A DNA stretch of 64,000 bases from Stramentimicrobium sp964433555 (GTDB lineage: Bacteria > Atribacterota > Phoenicimicrobiia > Phoenicimicrobiales > Stramentimicrobiaceae). Under the pieces are notes generated by a model. It had not been told where the DNA came from and made no database searches. It worked only from the letters and a program-made list of their open reading frames with translations. Below are positions 53,401 to 63,369 of this stretch, piece by piece. Location of the stretch: positions 3,140-67,139 of the forward strand of contig CAYSRG010000012.1 of the NCBI GenBank assembly GCA_964433555.1, given 5' to 3'. Each line of letters begins with the position of its first letter. The first letter of the stretch is position 1. Made by a program: the position numbers and the translations under genes.

Positions 53401-53865
53401 ATGCTTAGTAGGTTTATGGAGGAAGCGATTCGGTTATCCATAGAAAATATTAGAATGGGAGGAGGTCCTTTTGGAGCTGTTATTGTCAAGAATAATCAGA
53501 TTATTTCAACCGGAGTTAATGCTGTTACTAGTAATAATGATCCCACTGCCCATGCTGAGATACAAGCTATCCGCCAGGCCTGTCAAGGATTAAAGACCAT
53601 TAATTTATCAGGTTGTAGTATCTTTACTTTCTGTGAACCATGCCCCATGTGTTTGGGAGCTATCTATTGGGCGCATCTAGATGCCGTTTATTTTGGTAAT
53701 ACCAGAAAAGATGCTCATAAGATTGGATTTGCCAATGATTCAATCTATGCCGAGTTTAATCGACCCCTTGCTCAGCGAACCATACCAATGGTTCAAATTA
53801 ATGCAGAAGAGGCTAAAGAAGCATTTCTATTATGGGAGGAATCAGAAAACAAGATAAGATATTAG
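53401..53865 (+). CDS. Guanine deaminase-like nucleoside/base deaminase
   Basis: Zinc deaminase of 154 residues. PTAHAEIQAI (His and catalytic Glu) and CEPCPMCLGAIYWA (zinc Cys pair) are intact. The surrounding sequence (GGGPFGAVIVKNNQII, TSNNDPTAHAE, the C-terminal QRTIPMV) follows the Bacillus GuaD-type guanine deaminase more closely than TadA. Likely guanine to xanthine. ATG with AGGAGG. Confidence 0.88.
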   Translation: MLSRFMEEAIRLSIENIRMGGGPFGAVIVKNNQIISTGVNAVTSNNDPTAHAEIQAIRQACQGLKTINLSGCSIFTFCEPCPMCLGAIYWAHLDAVYFGNTRKDAHKIGFANDSIYAEFNRPLAQRTIPMVQINAEEAKEAFLLWEESENKIRY

Positions 53866-53907
53866 CAGTTTATCAGAAAATATTTTTCATAAGGGGGAAG
53901 TTCTGTT

Positions 53908-54438
53908 ATGAAAAAGGAGATATCCAAAATTACTATGGAATGTATTATGGGAGACATTGCTGCCCAGAAAGATATGACTGCAGTAGTAAATGCTGCTAAT
54001 GCCCAACTGAGAATAGGTGGAGGAGTAGCTGGTGCATTGCATCGAGTTGCCGGACCGGGATTGGAAGAGGAATGTAAGCCCCTGGCACCTATTAAACCGG
54101 GTGAGGCAGTTATTACCGGTGGTCATAAGCTTCCAAATAGATACGTTATTCATTGTCTGGGGCCGGTTTATGGTATTGATAGTCCTGAAGATATATTGTT
54201 GGCAAACTGCTATCTCAATGCCTTACAGTTAGCAGACCAGCATCGTATTGATTCAATTGCCTTTCCAGCGATTTCTACCGGTGCCTTTGGCTATCCTCTC
54301 CAAGAGGCTACCCAGGTTGCTTTTCGTGCCATAAAAAAGGTATTACCGAAACTGATTCATGTAAGGCACATCCGCTTTGTATTATATGATCAGAATACCC
54401 TTTCTATCTATGAAAAATATCTAAAAAAGCTGGAATAA
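53908..54438 (+). CDS. Macro-domain protein (ADP-ribose deacylase type)
   Basis: A 176-residue single macro domain. AVVNAANAQLRIGGGVAGAL with GALHRVAGPG is the ADP-ribose-binding loop with the catalytic Asn/Asp region of YmdB/MacroD-type O-acetyl-ADP-ribose deacetylases; ISTGAFGYPL is the second loop. Reverses ADP-ribosylation or clears metabolites. 42 bases after the deaminase. Confidence 0.93.
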   Translation: MKKEISKITMECIMGDIAAQKDMTAVVNAANAQLRIGGGVAGALHRVAGPGLEEECKPLAPIKPGEAVITGGHKLPNRYVIHCLGPVYGIDSPEDILLANCYLNALQLADQHRIDSIAFPAISTGAFGYPLQEATQVAFRAIKKVLPKLIHVRHIRFVLYDQNTLSIYEKYLKKLE

Positions 54439-54722
54439 ATTTAAAATACAGTAATTATTAATTGCATACCCAGATTGGAAAATAGTTAAAGGATTAAATT
54501 ATGAGAAATAAATACAAACAGGGATTGCCTAACTGATGATACTTTTTAATAGTTAAACAAGTAATTTGCTGTTTGAAAATATAGTCATTTTATGTAATAA
54601 TTATTATCAGTACAGAAAAAAATACCTTAATCGGGAGGTGATGGATTTTTAATTAATCTACTTCAATCCTTATCATAAAACTGCTTATAAAAAGACATTT
54701 TCTTTAAAAATAGGAGGTTTTT

Positions 54723-55724
54723 ATGAAAAGAAAAAGTCTGATTATGATTTCTATTCTCTTCATTTTTTTAATGACTTCAGTTGTTTTAGCTCATGCGGAT
54801 AATGTCAGGATTGCTATGGTGGTGAAGAATTTAGGTAATGCCTTTTTTGAAGCTTGTCATAATGGTGGATTGGAAGCAGTTGATGAACTGGGAGGTATTG
54901 AATTAATATTCCAGGGTCCCAGTACACCCACTGCAGAAGGACAGATTGAAATCATTGACTCTCTTATCGCACAGAGAGTAGATGGAATCGCCATATCAGC
55001 AAACGATGTTGATGCCTTGGTTCCTATTTGTAAAAGAGCTATAGATATGGGTATTACAGTGATTTCTTTTGATTCTGGAATAGCATCTGGAGGAAGGTTA
55101 TTACATCTCGATCCATCAGGCGCTGAATTTATTGGTAGAAGCCAGGTAAAGATGATTACCGAACTTATTGACTACGAAGGGCAGATCGCAATTCTAAGCG
55201 CCTCTTCACAGCATACCAATCAGAATACCTGGATTGAATGGATGAAAGAAGAACTGAAAGAACCTGCCTACCAAAAGATGGAACTGGTTACCGTGGTCTA
55301 TGGTGATGACCTTTCCGATAAGAGTTATCGAGAAGCTATGGGCTTGTTTACCTCTTATCCCGATTTAAAGGGAATTATTTCACCCACTACTGTCGGTATT
55401 GCTGCTACCGGTAAAGCTATTGAAGATGCCGGTAAAATCGGACAAATACAATTAACAGGATTAGGCCTTCCCTCAGAAATGAAACAATATATCTTGAATG
55501 GTACTTGCGAGAAAATGGCTCTCTGGAATCCCATTGACTTAGGGTACTCTGCAACCTACATTACCTGTAAATTAATTAAGGAAGAATTTAAGGCCGAGAA
55601 AGGACAGGTTTTTGCAGTAGGCAGAATGGGTAAAATTGAAATAGGAGACAATAATGTTGCAGTAATGGGTGAGCCGTATGTCTTTGATAAAAACAATATT
55701 GAACAATTTGCTGAGATTTATTGA
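54723..55724 (+). CDS. rhaS: Rhamnose ABC transporter substrate-binding protein
   Basis: Periplasmic-binding protein of the RbsB/Peripla_BP_4 class, 333 residues, with a signal peptide (about 1-24, ending VLAHA). Sugar-binding stretches NLGNAFFEACHNGG, IAISANDVDALVP and VISFDSGIASGGR are typical. Assigned to L-rhamnose because the mutarotase, isomerase, aldolase and kinase follow. The name follows the rhizobial RhaSTPQ system, not the E. coli regulator. AGGAGG precedes the ATG. Confidence 0.88.
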   Translation: MKRKSLIMISILFIFLMTSVVLAHADNVRIAMVVKNLGNAFFEACHNGGLEAVDELGGIELIFQGPSTPTAEGQIEIIDSLIAQRVDGIAISANDVDALVPICKRAIDMGITVISFDSGIASGGRLLHLDPSGAEFIGRSQVKMITELIDYEGQIAILSASSQHTNQNTWIEWMKEELKEPAYQKMELVTVVYGDDLSDKSYREAMGLFTSYPDLKGIISPTTVGIAATGKAIEDAGKIGQIQLTGLGLPSEMKQYILNGTCEKMALWNPIDLGYSATYITCKLIKEEFKAEKGQVFAVGRMGKIEIGDNNVAVMGEPYVFDKNNIEQFAEIY

Positions 55725-55779
55725 CCTTGGCAGCTTGAATGTACCAGTAAATTGCTAAACCTTTTAATTTATTTCTGTT

Positions 55780-55823
55780 AAAGCGAAGTATGATGAGAGT
55801 TAAGTATCATCATACTTCGCTTT
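55780..55823 (+). promoter_or_regulatory. Perfect 17-bp intergenic hairpin
   Basis: AAAGCGAAGTATGATGA, ten bases, then its exact reverse complement (55807-55823). It lies 55 bases after rhaS and before the ATPase. No T tract, so likely a message-stabilising or partial-termination hairpin giving more binding protein than ATPase. Confidence 0.85.
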
Positions 55824-55846
55824 CATTACCCGGTCAGGAGCAGATT

Positions 55847-57346
55847 TTGGAAGAAGAGATACTTAGCTTAAAAAAAATTAGCAAATATTTTCCTGGTATA
55901 AAGGCTTTAGATGAAGTTGATTTTAAAATTAGAACCGGAGAAGTCCATGCTTTAGTAGGGGAAAATGGTGCCGGGAAATCCACTCTGGTTAAGATTATAA
56001 CTGGTATCTACCAACCAACTTCAGGTAGCATTCACTTGAATGGTAATCCAATCACATTTCCTTCTGCCCTTCATTCACAGAGAGCCGGTATTTCCGCTAT
56101 TCACCAGGAAGCCACCATGTTTCCGGAATTATCTGTGGTAGAGAATATTTTTATGGGGCATCATATTAAAAGGTCAGATAGGAGTCTATTGGATTGGGCG
56201 GAGATGAAAAAAGAAACCAAAGGGCTACTTGATAGTCTGGAAATGGAGATTGATGTGGATATACCAGTGAAAAATTTGAGTGTAGCACAAAGGCACATGG
56301 TGGAGATTGCTAAAGCTTTATCTATGGATGCCAGAATAGTAATTATGGACGAACCAACTTCTGCTTTAACTCTGAAAGAGGTAGAGTATCTTTATCGTAT
56401 CATCAGGAAGTTAAGATCCCAGGGTAGAGCTATTATCTTTATCTCCCATAAATTTGAGGAGGTTTTTGAAATTGCAGAACATTATACTGTTTTACGTGAT
56501 GGAAGATTGATCGGAGAAGGAGAAATAGAGGATTCCTCTCCAGATGAAATAATTCGGATGGTTGCTGGCAGAACACTTGATAAGATGTTTCCCAAAGTAG
56601 AGGCAAAACTAGGCCAGGTGGTTTTAAAGGTGGAAAAGTTATCAAAGCCGGGATTTTTTAAGGATATCTCTTTTGAACTTCACAAAGGAGAGATTCTAGG
56701 TTTTTTTGGGTTAGTAGGAGCAGGAAGATCAGAGGTTATGCAAACAATTTTTGGTATTGATGTTAAAAAAGAGGGCCAAATTTTTATTAATGAAAAAGAT
56801 GTGGATATTAGAAATCCAAATATGGCTATGGCACAAGGTATTGCTTATATTCCTGAGGATAGACAATTACAGGGCACCATTTTAGATATGACTATACAAG
56901 ATAATGTCACTTTACCAATTATTGATAGGATTAGTAGATTTGTTTTTCTTAATCAACAGAAAGAGTGGGAAATTACTGAAAAATATGGGAAAGACATGGA
57001 TATTAAAGCCACTACCTGGCAGCAATTAGTTTTATCTCTATCCGGCGGCAATCAACAAAAAGTGGTACTGGCAAAATGGTTAGCTACTATTCCCCAAATT
57101 CTTATAATGGATGAACCAACTAAAGGAATTGATGTGGGAACTAAAGTTGCGGTACATAGTATCATGTCTAAATTAGCCAATGAAGGGATAGCTATTATCC
57201 TGGTTTCTTCTGAATTACCTGAAATTATAGGAATGTCCGATCGTATTATTGTGATGCATGAAGGTGTTATTACCAGCTCTTTAAATCGAAAAGAAGCTAA
57301 TTCAGAAAAAATTATTAAGGCAGCAACTGGCTTACAAAAACAATAA
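55847..57346 (+). CDS. rhaT: Rhamnose ABC transporter ATP-binding protein
   Basis: Two ABC domains, 499 residues. First domain: Walker A GENGAGKST, LSVAQRHMVEIAKAL signature, DEPTSAL. Second: degenerate P-loop GLVGAGRSE, SLSGGNQQKVVLAKWL, DEPTKGID. The start is taken as TTG at 55847 with AGGAG 6 bases upstream; an in-frame ATG at 55790 lies inside the hairpin and has no usable ribosome site. Typical RbsA-type sugar ATPase length. Confidence 0.9.
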   Translation: MEEEILSLKKISKYFPGIKALDEVDFKIRTGEVHALVGENGAGKSTLVKIITGIYQPTSGSIHLNGNPITFPSALHSQRAGISAIHQEATMFPELSVVENIFMGHHIKRSDRSLLDWAEMKKETKGLLDSLEMEIDVDIPVKNLSVAQRHMVEIAKALSMDARIVIMDEPTSALTLKEVEYLYRIIRKLRSQGRAIIFISHKFEEVFEIAEHYTVLRDGRLIGEGEIEDSSPDEIIRMVAGRTLDKMFPKVEAKLGQVVLKVEKLSKPGFFKDISFELHKGEILGFFGLVGAGRSEVMQTIFGIDVKKEGQIFINEKDVDIRNPNMAMAQGIAYIPEDRQLQGTILDMTIQDNVTLPIIDRISRFVFLNQQKEWEITEKYGKDMDIKATTWQQLVLSLSGGNQQKVVLAKWLATIPQILIMDEPTKGIDVGTKVAVHSIMSKLANEGIAIILVSSELPEIIGMSDRIIVMHEGVITSSLNRKEANSEKIIKAATGLQKQ

Positions 57347-57391
57347 ATATAGTTAATAATCAAGAATCAGTTCTGAAAGGAAAATATTGAG

Positions 57392-58360
57392 GTGAATTTT
57401 GTTAAACGGCGTGAGTTTACCCTTTTTATATTAATTATTATTCAGATATTACTTATTACTTTCCGAGCACCTCGGTTTTTTAGTCTGTCTAATTTTAAGG
57501 ATATTCTGGATGATACAGCAATACTATTTATGGTGGCTATTGCTCAAATGCTGGTAATTTTAACAGCTGGTATCGATTTATCGGTTGCTTCCGGTATAGC
57601 CTTCAGCGGGATGAGTGTAGCTTTGTTAAATCAATATCATCCTGAGGTTCCTGTTTTTATAATTCTTTTATTATCAATTGCTATAGGATTTATGCTGGGT
57701 TCTTTTAATGGTCTGCTTGTTGCTTATGGTAATATTCCTCCAATTATTACCACCCTCGGTACTATGAGCATTTATCGCGGATTGGTATTTGTTCTAAGTA
57801 AAGGTACCTGGGTGAGTGCTCACGAGATGACCGATTCATTTCGATATTTTCCCCGAATAAACATTTTTGGAATATCCCTAATTCTGATTATTTCGCTTAT
57901 GGTAATCATAATATTTTATATTTTTCTTTATTATACCCGTACCGGTAGGGAAATCTATGGTGTGGGAGGTAATATTACTGCTGCCCAGTATGTAGGAATT
58001 AATTTAAAGAAGATAAAATATCTGGTATTTGCTCTATGTGGTATGATTTGTGGATTATCAGGATTCTTATGGGTGGCTCGCTATGCCTCAGCGCAGAGTG
58101 ATAGCGCCATTGGTTTTGAATTACAGACTGTGGCAGCCTGTGTAATTGGAGGTGCCAGCATTGCTGGTGGTTCGGGAAGTGTTCTGGGTGTAATTCTGGG
58201 AGCTCTTTTTTTAGGTATTATAAAAAATGCTCTTCCAGTTATCAAGGTTTCTCCATTCTGGCAGATGTTTATTCAGGGTTTTATTATTATTGCAGCCATC
58301 ATTATTAATACGATTATGAGCCAAAGAAATCAACAGATTATTATAAGGAAAAGAGGATAA
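57392..58360 (+). CDS. rhaP: Rhamnose ABC transporter permease 1
   Basis: RbsC-type permease, 322 residues, eight to ten helices. ILTAGIDLSVASGIAFSGMS, GSFNGLLVAYGNIPPIITTL and CVIGGASIAGGSGSVLGVI are the family motifs. GTG start with AAAGG 11 bases upstream. Pairs with the permease at 58381. Confidence 0.9.
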   Translation: MNFVKRREFTLFILIIIQILLITFRAPRFFSLSNFKDILDDTAILFMVAIAQMLVILTAGIDLSVASGIAFSGMSVALLNQYHPEVPVFIILLLSIAIGFMLGSFNGLLVAYGNIPPIITTLGTMSIYRGLVFVLSKGTWVSAHEMTDSFRYFPRINIFGISLILIISLMVIIIFYIFLYYTRTGREIYGVGGNITAAQYVGINLKKIKYLVFALCGMICGLSGFLWVARYASAQSDSAIGFELQTVAACVIGGASIAGGSGSVLGVILGALFLGIIKNALPVIKVSPFWQMFIQGFIIIAAIIINTIMSQRNQQIIIRKRG

Positions 58361-58380
58361 TCAATTCCCGAAGTGATATT

Positions 58381-59424
58381 ATGATTGATAAAAATAAGAG
58401 ATTAAAAAAATTGAATATTAATATTTCAGAATTGTTGATACGCTGGGAGACTATGCTACTTATAATATTTATTCTGATTACTATTATTAATTCCCGCCTT
58501 TCTCCTTATTTTTTCAATTACGTTAATATTATGAACACCACATTTAATTTCACAGAAAAAGCAATTATTGCCCTACCTATGATTTTTGTTATTGTCTGTG
58601 GTGATATCGATATCTCAGTTGCTTCTATTATTGCTCTCTGTTCTGTTTTTATGGGATTAGCCTCTGCTTTTGGTGTACAGACCTGGGGTCTAATTGTAAT
58701 CGGATGTTTAGCAGGTATTATAGCAGGTTTTTTAAACGGAATAATTATTACCAGACTTAATGTTCCTGCTATTGCGGTAACTATAGGCAGTATGTCTTTG
58801 TTTAGAGGAATTGCCTATGTTATTCTTGGTGATAAGGCTTTTACCAGATATCCATCTTCTTTTGCTTTTTTAGGACAGGGTTATCTGGCTAATACCAGAA
58901 TTCCTTTCCAGTTATTATTATTTACTATTCTGGCTATTATTTTTGCTCTTATTCTACATAATACTACTCTGGGTAGAAAGCTATATGCTATAGGAAATAA
59001 TCCAACTGCTGCCAGGTTTTCCGGGATACCGGTTCGTAATATCAGATTACTCAATTTTACCTTAACTGGTTTTTGTGCTGGAATTGCCTCAATTTTATTG
59101 ACTTCCCGGATAGGTAGCACACGACCTAATATTGCTGATGGGTGGGAGTTAGAAATAATAACCACTGTGGTTTTAGGTGGGGTAGCCATTACTGGCGGAA
59201 AAGGAAACATATTGGGAGTTATAATATCAATCTTTTTACTGGGATTTTTAAGATTTGGAATGGGCTTGGTAAATGTTCCCGGAAAAGTTATGAATATTGT
59301 TTCAGGCTTCTTGCTTATCATAGCTATTTTACTACCGGAATTTATCAGGAATATACGTGAAAGGATATTATTGGGAAAGGAAAGAATCAGGGGAGGATAT
59401 AAAGATGAAACGAGTAGCATTTAA
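58381..59424 (+). CDS. rhaQ: Rhamnose ABC transporter permease 2
   Basis: Second RbsC-type permease, 347 residues, paralogous to the preceding one: VIVCGDIDISVASIIALCSV, GFLNGIIITRLNVPAIAVTI and TVVLGGVAITGGKGNILGVI. Twenty bases after rhaP; the last 20 bases overlap the mutarotase start. Confidence 0.9.
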   Translation: MIDKNKRLKKLNINISELLIRWETMLLIIFILITIINSRLSPYFFNYVNIMNTTFNFTEKAIIALPMIFVIVCGDIDISVASIIALCSVFMGLASAFGVQTWGLIVIGCLAGIIAGFLNGIIITRLNVPAIAVTIGSMSLFRGIAYVILGDKAFTRYPSSFAFLGQGYLANTRIPFQLLLFTILAIIFALILHNTTLGRKLYAIGNNPTAARFSGIPVRNIRLLNFTLTGFCAGIASILLTSRIGSTRPNIADGWELEIITTVVLGGVAITGGKGNILGVIISIFLLGFLRFGMGLVNVPGKVMNIVSGFLLIIAILLPEFIRNIRERILLGKERIRGGYKDETSSI

Positions 59425-59719
59425 AATGAAATTAAAATACGGAAGGGAAAAAGAATACAAACTGAGGCATGATCATATATGGCCAGAGTTAAAAGAAATC
59501 CTAACTGAAGCTGGTATTAGAGATTATTCCATTTTTTTAGATAGAGAAACTAATACCTTATTTGCAGTTCAAAAATTAACAGAAGAAAATAGGGTACAGG
59601 AACTACCTCACAAAGAAATAATGAAAAGATGGTGGGATTATATGAAAGACTTAATGGAAACTAATCCTGACAACTCTCCTCTATCTTATCCTTTAGCTGA
59701 AGTTTTTCATCTCGATTAA
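59405..59719 (+). CDS. rhaM: L-rhamnose mutarotase
   Basis: Interconverts alpha and beta L-rhamnose. 104 residues, normal length. MKRVAFKMKLKYGREKEYKLRH, WPELKEILTEAGIRDYSIFL and the ending WWDYMKDLMETNPDN match the family, including the conserved HDHIWPE stretch. Start ATG at 59405 (GGGGAGG upstream), overlapping rhaQ by 20 bases. Confidence 0.94.
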   Translation: MKRVAFKMKLKYGREKEYKLRHDHIWPELKEILTEAGIRDYSIFLDRETNTLFAVQKLTEENRVQELPHKEIMKRWWDYMKDLMETNPDNSPLSYPLAEVFHLD

Positions 59720-59812
59720 GAAGGTTTATCAGATAATTAAGATAATTCTTTTAAAAAATTGCTTTGTACAATAAGAAAAATATTTATACAGTAATAATTA
59801 AGAGGTGGTGAA

Positions 59813-61081
59813 ATGCTCAGCGAGGATACTATTATGTCCTATCAGATGGCGAAAGAACAATATGCAAAATGGGGTGTTGATGTAGAACTGGCTCTGAAAA
59901 ATTTAGACCACATTGCCTTATCAATTCATTGCTGGCAGGGAGATGATGTAGGCGGATTTGAGGTACCTGAGGCGCAGCTCTCGGGAGGTGGCATCCAGGT
60001 TACCGGTAGCTATCCTGGTAAAGCTAGAACAATAGAAGAACTAAGAAAGGACTTACTTAAGGTTTACAGTATGTTACCAGGAAAACACAGATTGAGCTTA
60101 CACGCCATTTATGGCGAATTTGGAGACAAGTTGGTAGACAGAGATGAAATTGAACCAGAACATTTTTCAGGATGGGTGGAATGGGCAAATCAGAATAAGC
60201 TAAAAATTGATTTTAATTGTACCTGTTTTTCGCATCCCAAAGCAGAATCAGGGTATACCCTAAGTAGTAAGGATTTAGCAATTCGGAATTTCTGGATTAA
60301 TCATGTACGAAAAGCAAGAAAGATTAGTTCTTTTATTGGGCAGAAGCAATCAGATACCTGCATTCATAATATCTGGATACCAGATGGATCAAAAGATTTT
60401 CCGATAGAAAGGTATGAATATAGGAAAATTTTAAAAGAATCGCTTGATGAGATTTTTTCCGAATACTATCCCCCTGAATTGATCAAAGATTCCTTAGAAT
60501 CAAAACTTTTTGGAATAGGAAGCGAAGCTTTTGTAGTAGGTTCACATGAATTTTATATGGGTTATGCTCTAAAACATAATAAGATGTTATGTATTGATAT
60601 GGGACATTTCCATCCTACAGAATTAATTGCTGATAAAATTTCAGCTATCCTTCAATTCTCAGACCAACTATTGCTTCATATTAGCCGTGGTTTGCGTTGG
60701 GATAGCGATCATGTGGTGATTGTAAATGATGACTTACTGTTTCTCTGTCAAGAATTGGTACGCAGTACAAAATGGCGACAGGTTATTTTAGGGCTTGATT
60801 TTTTTGATGCTTCTTTAAACAGGGTAGGAGCCTGGGTAGTTGGAGCAAGAGCGGTAATGAAGGCATTATTAGTTGCCTTTTTAGAACCTACTGCACAATT
60901 ATGTATCTATGAAGAAGATGGAGATTTTTTTGCCAGGTTGGCACTTTTAGAGGCTTGTAAAGTAATGCCTTTTGGTGTGGTTTGGGACTATTACTGTCAA
61001 TCAAGAGGCATTACCATGGAGAAAGAGGTTATTGAACAAATTCATAATTATGAAAAAAATGAATTAAGTAAACGGTATTAA
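59813..61081 (+). CDS. rhaA: L-rhamnose isomerase
   Basis: Converts L-rhamnose to L-rhamnulose; 422 residues and clearly the E. coli RhaA type. HCWQGDDVGGFE, LHAIYGEFGDKLVDRDEIEP, DFNCTCFSHPKAESGYTLS, ESKLFGIGSEAFVVGSHEFY, MGHFHPTE and RWDSDHVVIV keep the metal and substrate residues. GGTGGTG before the ATG. Confidence 0.96.
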   Translation: MLSEDTIMSYQMAKEQYAKWGVDVELALKNLDHIALSIHCWQGDDVGGFEVPEAQLSGGGIQVTGSYPGKARTIEELRKDLLKVYSMLPGKHRLSLHAIYGEFGDKLVDRDEIEPEHFSGWVEWANQNKLKIDFNCTCFSHPKAESGYTLSSKDLAIRNFWINHVRKARKISSFIGQKQSDTCIHNIWIPDGSKDFPIERYEYRKILKESLDEIFSEYYPPELIKDSLESKLFGIGSEAFVVGSHEFYMGYALKHNKMLCIDMGHFHPTELIADKISAILQFSDQLLLHISRGLRWDSDHVVIVNDDLLFLCQELVRSTKWRQVILGLDFFDASLNRVGAWVVGARAVMKALLVAFLEPTAQLCIYEEDGDFFARLALLEACKVMPFGVVWDYYCQSRGITMEKEVIEQIHNYEKNELSKRY

Positions 61082-61116
61082 ATAAAATCCCTTTTAGTTA
61101 AAAAAGGTAAAAAAAA

Positions 61117-61914
61117 ATGTTTGAAAAAGTAAAAAATAAAAAAACAAAAATACTTAATGCATTAGTCGAGTTATCCCATTTTTTAGGAAATAGCTCTCTT
61201 CAGTTAACTATTCTTGGAGAAGGGAATTCCTCGGCTAAAGTAATGGATGGAGAAGAAAAAGGAACCTTTTTAGTAAAGGCTAGCGGCACCTGTCTGGAAA
61301 CTATAAAGGCGGAAGAATTTGTACATCTTAAGCTTGAAACTATTATGAGGTTACTTAAAGTAAACAATCCTTCAGATGATATTATTCAAAGAGTATTTAA
61401 GGAAGCACTGGTGGATTCGGTTCAGACTTTAAGGCCATCAGTGGAAACTTTACTACATGCTGTCTGTCTCAATATTGATGGTGTAAACTTTATAGGACAC
61501 ACTCATCCAATTTCAGTTAATATTTTAGTTTGCTCAAAAAGTTTTCCTGAGAATTTGAAAGGAAGAATCTATCCGGATGAGATAGTGGTTTTAGGAATGG
61601 ACTCGGTTTTAATATCTTATACCGATCCAGGTGTGAAACTTGCCCAAAAAGTTAAAAAAGAACTTGATAATTTCATAGAACAACACCAACAACCTCCCAA
61701 AGTATTGTATTTACAGAATCATGGCCTGATTGCCCTGGGCTCTAGCGCAAAAGATGTAAAGAATATTACTCTGACTGCTAACAAAGCGGCTTGGATAAGA
61801 ATAGGGGCTTCATGTTTAGGCGGAATTAATTCCCTTACTCCTCAGGAAATTAAACATATTGCTCATAGATTGGATGAGAAATATAGACAGAATTTTTTGG
61901 CCGGTGAAAAATGA
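61117..61914 (+). CDS. rhaD: Rhamnulose-1-phosphate aldolase
   Basis: Class II aldolase splitting L-rhamnulose-1-phosphate to dihydroxyacetone phosphate and L-lactaldehyde. 265 residues; zinc ligands in GHTHPIS (about 128) and NHGLIALG (about 203), acid/base Glu in SVETLLHA, phosphate site GNSSAK and SGTC. Lactaldehyde metabolism genes are not in view. Confidence 0.9.
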   Translation: MFEKVKNKKTKILNALVELSHFLGNSSLQLTILGEGNSSAKVMDGEEKGTFLVKASGTCLETIKAEEFVHLKLETIMRLLKVNNPSDDIIQRVFKEALVDSVQTLRPSVETLLHAVCLNIDGVNFIGHTHPISVNILVCSKSFPENLKGRIYPDEIVVLGMDSVLISYTDPGVKLAQKVKKELDNFIEQHQQPPKVLYLQNHGLIALGSSAKDVKNITLTANKAAWIRIGASCLGGINSLTPQEIKHIAHRLDEKYRQNFLAGEK

Positions 61915-61938
61915 AAGGGAAAGAGGGTAGGTGATAGA

Positions 61939-63369
61939 ATGATCCCTGAATATCATGTTGCTGTTGATTTGGGAGCTGAAACAGGAAGGATTATTGTAGG
62001 TAATATAGAAGAAAATCATGTTATTCATCGTTTTGACAATCAACCGGTCAGGATTAAAGAAAGTATATTCTGGAATTTACTGGGTATTTTTTCGGAGATT
62101 AAAAAAGGACTTAAGAAAACAGTCAGGAATTTTCCCGATCAGATAACCAGTATTGGCATTGATACCTGGGGAGTGGATTTTGTCCTGCTGGATAAGGAGG
62201 GAGATTTAATCGGAAATCCCTATCACTATAGGGATAAGAGAACTGACCATATTGTAGAAAGGGTTTTTCAGGTAATATCCAGAAAAGAATTATTTCAATT
62301 AACAGGCATCCAGTTTATGCAAATAAACTCTTTATTTCAGCTCTATTCTTTTATTACCCAAAAACCAGAGATTGTCCCCTCTATTCGTTATTTTTTTACT
62401 ATTCCCGATTTATTAAATTACTGGTTAACAGGAGTGAAGAAGAATGAGTATTCCATAGTAACCACTACCCAGTTGTATAATCCTAACGAGAGGGACTGGG
62501 CTTTTACTATAATTGATAGGCTTGGCTTTAATAAAGATTGGTTTGGCACAATTATTCCCCCCGGCACCATTATAGGAGAATTATTGAATCATATTAATAA
62601 AGAAATAGATCATGATAAATCGATTGAATTAATTGCTCCAGCCTGCCATGATACGGGCAGTGCTGTAGCAGCAATTCCTGTGGAAGATAATAAAGATTAT
62701 GTTTATATCAGTTCTGGAACCTGGTCCCTTTTGGGTATCGAATCTACTGTTCCGATAATAAATGAAAAGAGTTATCAGTATAATTTTACTAATGAGGGTT
62801 CTGCAGATGGTGGATTCCGTTTTTTGCAGAACATTATGGGTTTATGGATTATTCAGGAATGTAAGCGTTACTGGGATGAGAGAGAGGGAATGTTTAATTA
62901 TGAAGAATTGACCAGGATGGCAGAAGAGCAGGGGCCGGCTCAATTTAAAATTGATCCATCAGATCCGATCTTTCTCAAACCAGGACTTATTGATGATAGT
63001 ATGCCAGACCGTATCAGAAAGTATTGCCAGAGAACAGAGCAGTATATACCGGGTAGTATTGCTGAAATAACCAGAGGTGTGTTAGAGAGCCTGGCAAAAA
63101 CTTATGCTGAAAAAATTTCTCAAATTGAAGAGATTACCACAAGAAAGATAAAAGAGATTTATATTATTGGTGGTGGCAGTCAAAATAATTTACTCTGTCA
63201 GTTAACTGCTAATACCAGCGGTTTACCGGTTTTTGCTGGTCCGGTAGAAGCAACTGCCCTGGGTAATATATTAGTTCAGTCAAAAGCTCGAGGCACCATT
63301 CGCTCTATTGAAGAAGGAAGAGCTAGAATAAAGAATACCTATCAGATAAAAAAATACTTACCTGCATAA
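61939..63369 (+). CDS. rhaB: Rhamnulokinase
   Basis: Phosphorylates L-rhamnulose. FGGY kinase, 476 residues: AVDLGAETGRIIVG (N-terminal phosphate loop), SIGIDTWGVDFVLLDKEGDL, YHYRDKRTD, and C-terminal IYIIGGGSQNNLLCQLTANTSG. TAGGTG before the ATG. Last gene of the operon; a weak terminator follows. Confidence 0.94.
   Translation: MIPEYHVAVDLGAETGRIIVGNIEENHVIHRFDNQPVRIKESIFWNLLGIFSEIKKGLKKTVRNFPDQITSIGIDTWGVDFVLLDKEGDLIGNPYHYRDKRTDHIVERVFQVISRKELFQLTGIQFMQINSLFQLYSFITQKPEIVPSIRYFFTIPDLLNYWLTGVKKNEYSIVTTTQLYNPNERDWAFTIIDRLGFNKDWFGTIIPPGTIIGELLNHINKEIDHDKSIELIAPACHDTGSAVAAIPVEDNKDYVYISSGTWSLLGIESTVPIINEKSYQYNFTNEGSADGGFRFLQNIMGLWIIQECKRYWDEREGMFNYEELTRMAEEQGPAQFKIDPSDPIFLKPGLIDDSMPDRIRKYCQRTEQYIPGSIAEITRGVLESLAKTYAEKISQIEEITTRKIKEIYIIGGGSQNNLLCQLTANTSGLPVFAGPVEATALGNILVQSKARGTIRSIEEGRARIKNTYQIKKYLPA

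Noticed and set aside
55790..55846. ATG start of the rhamnose ATPase
   Set aside because: Lies within a perfect hairpin with no usable ribosome site; TTG at 55847 has AGGAG at good spacing.
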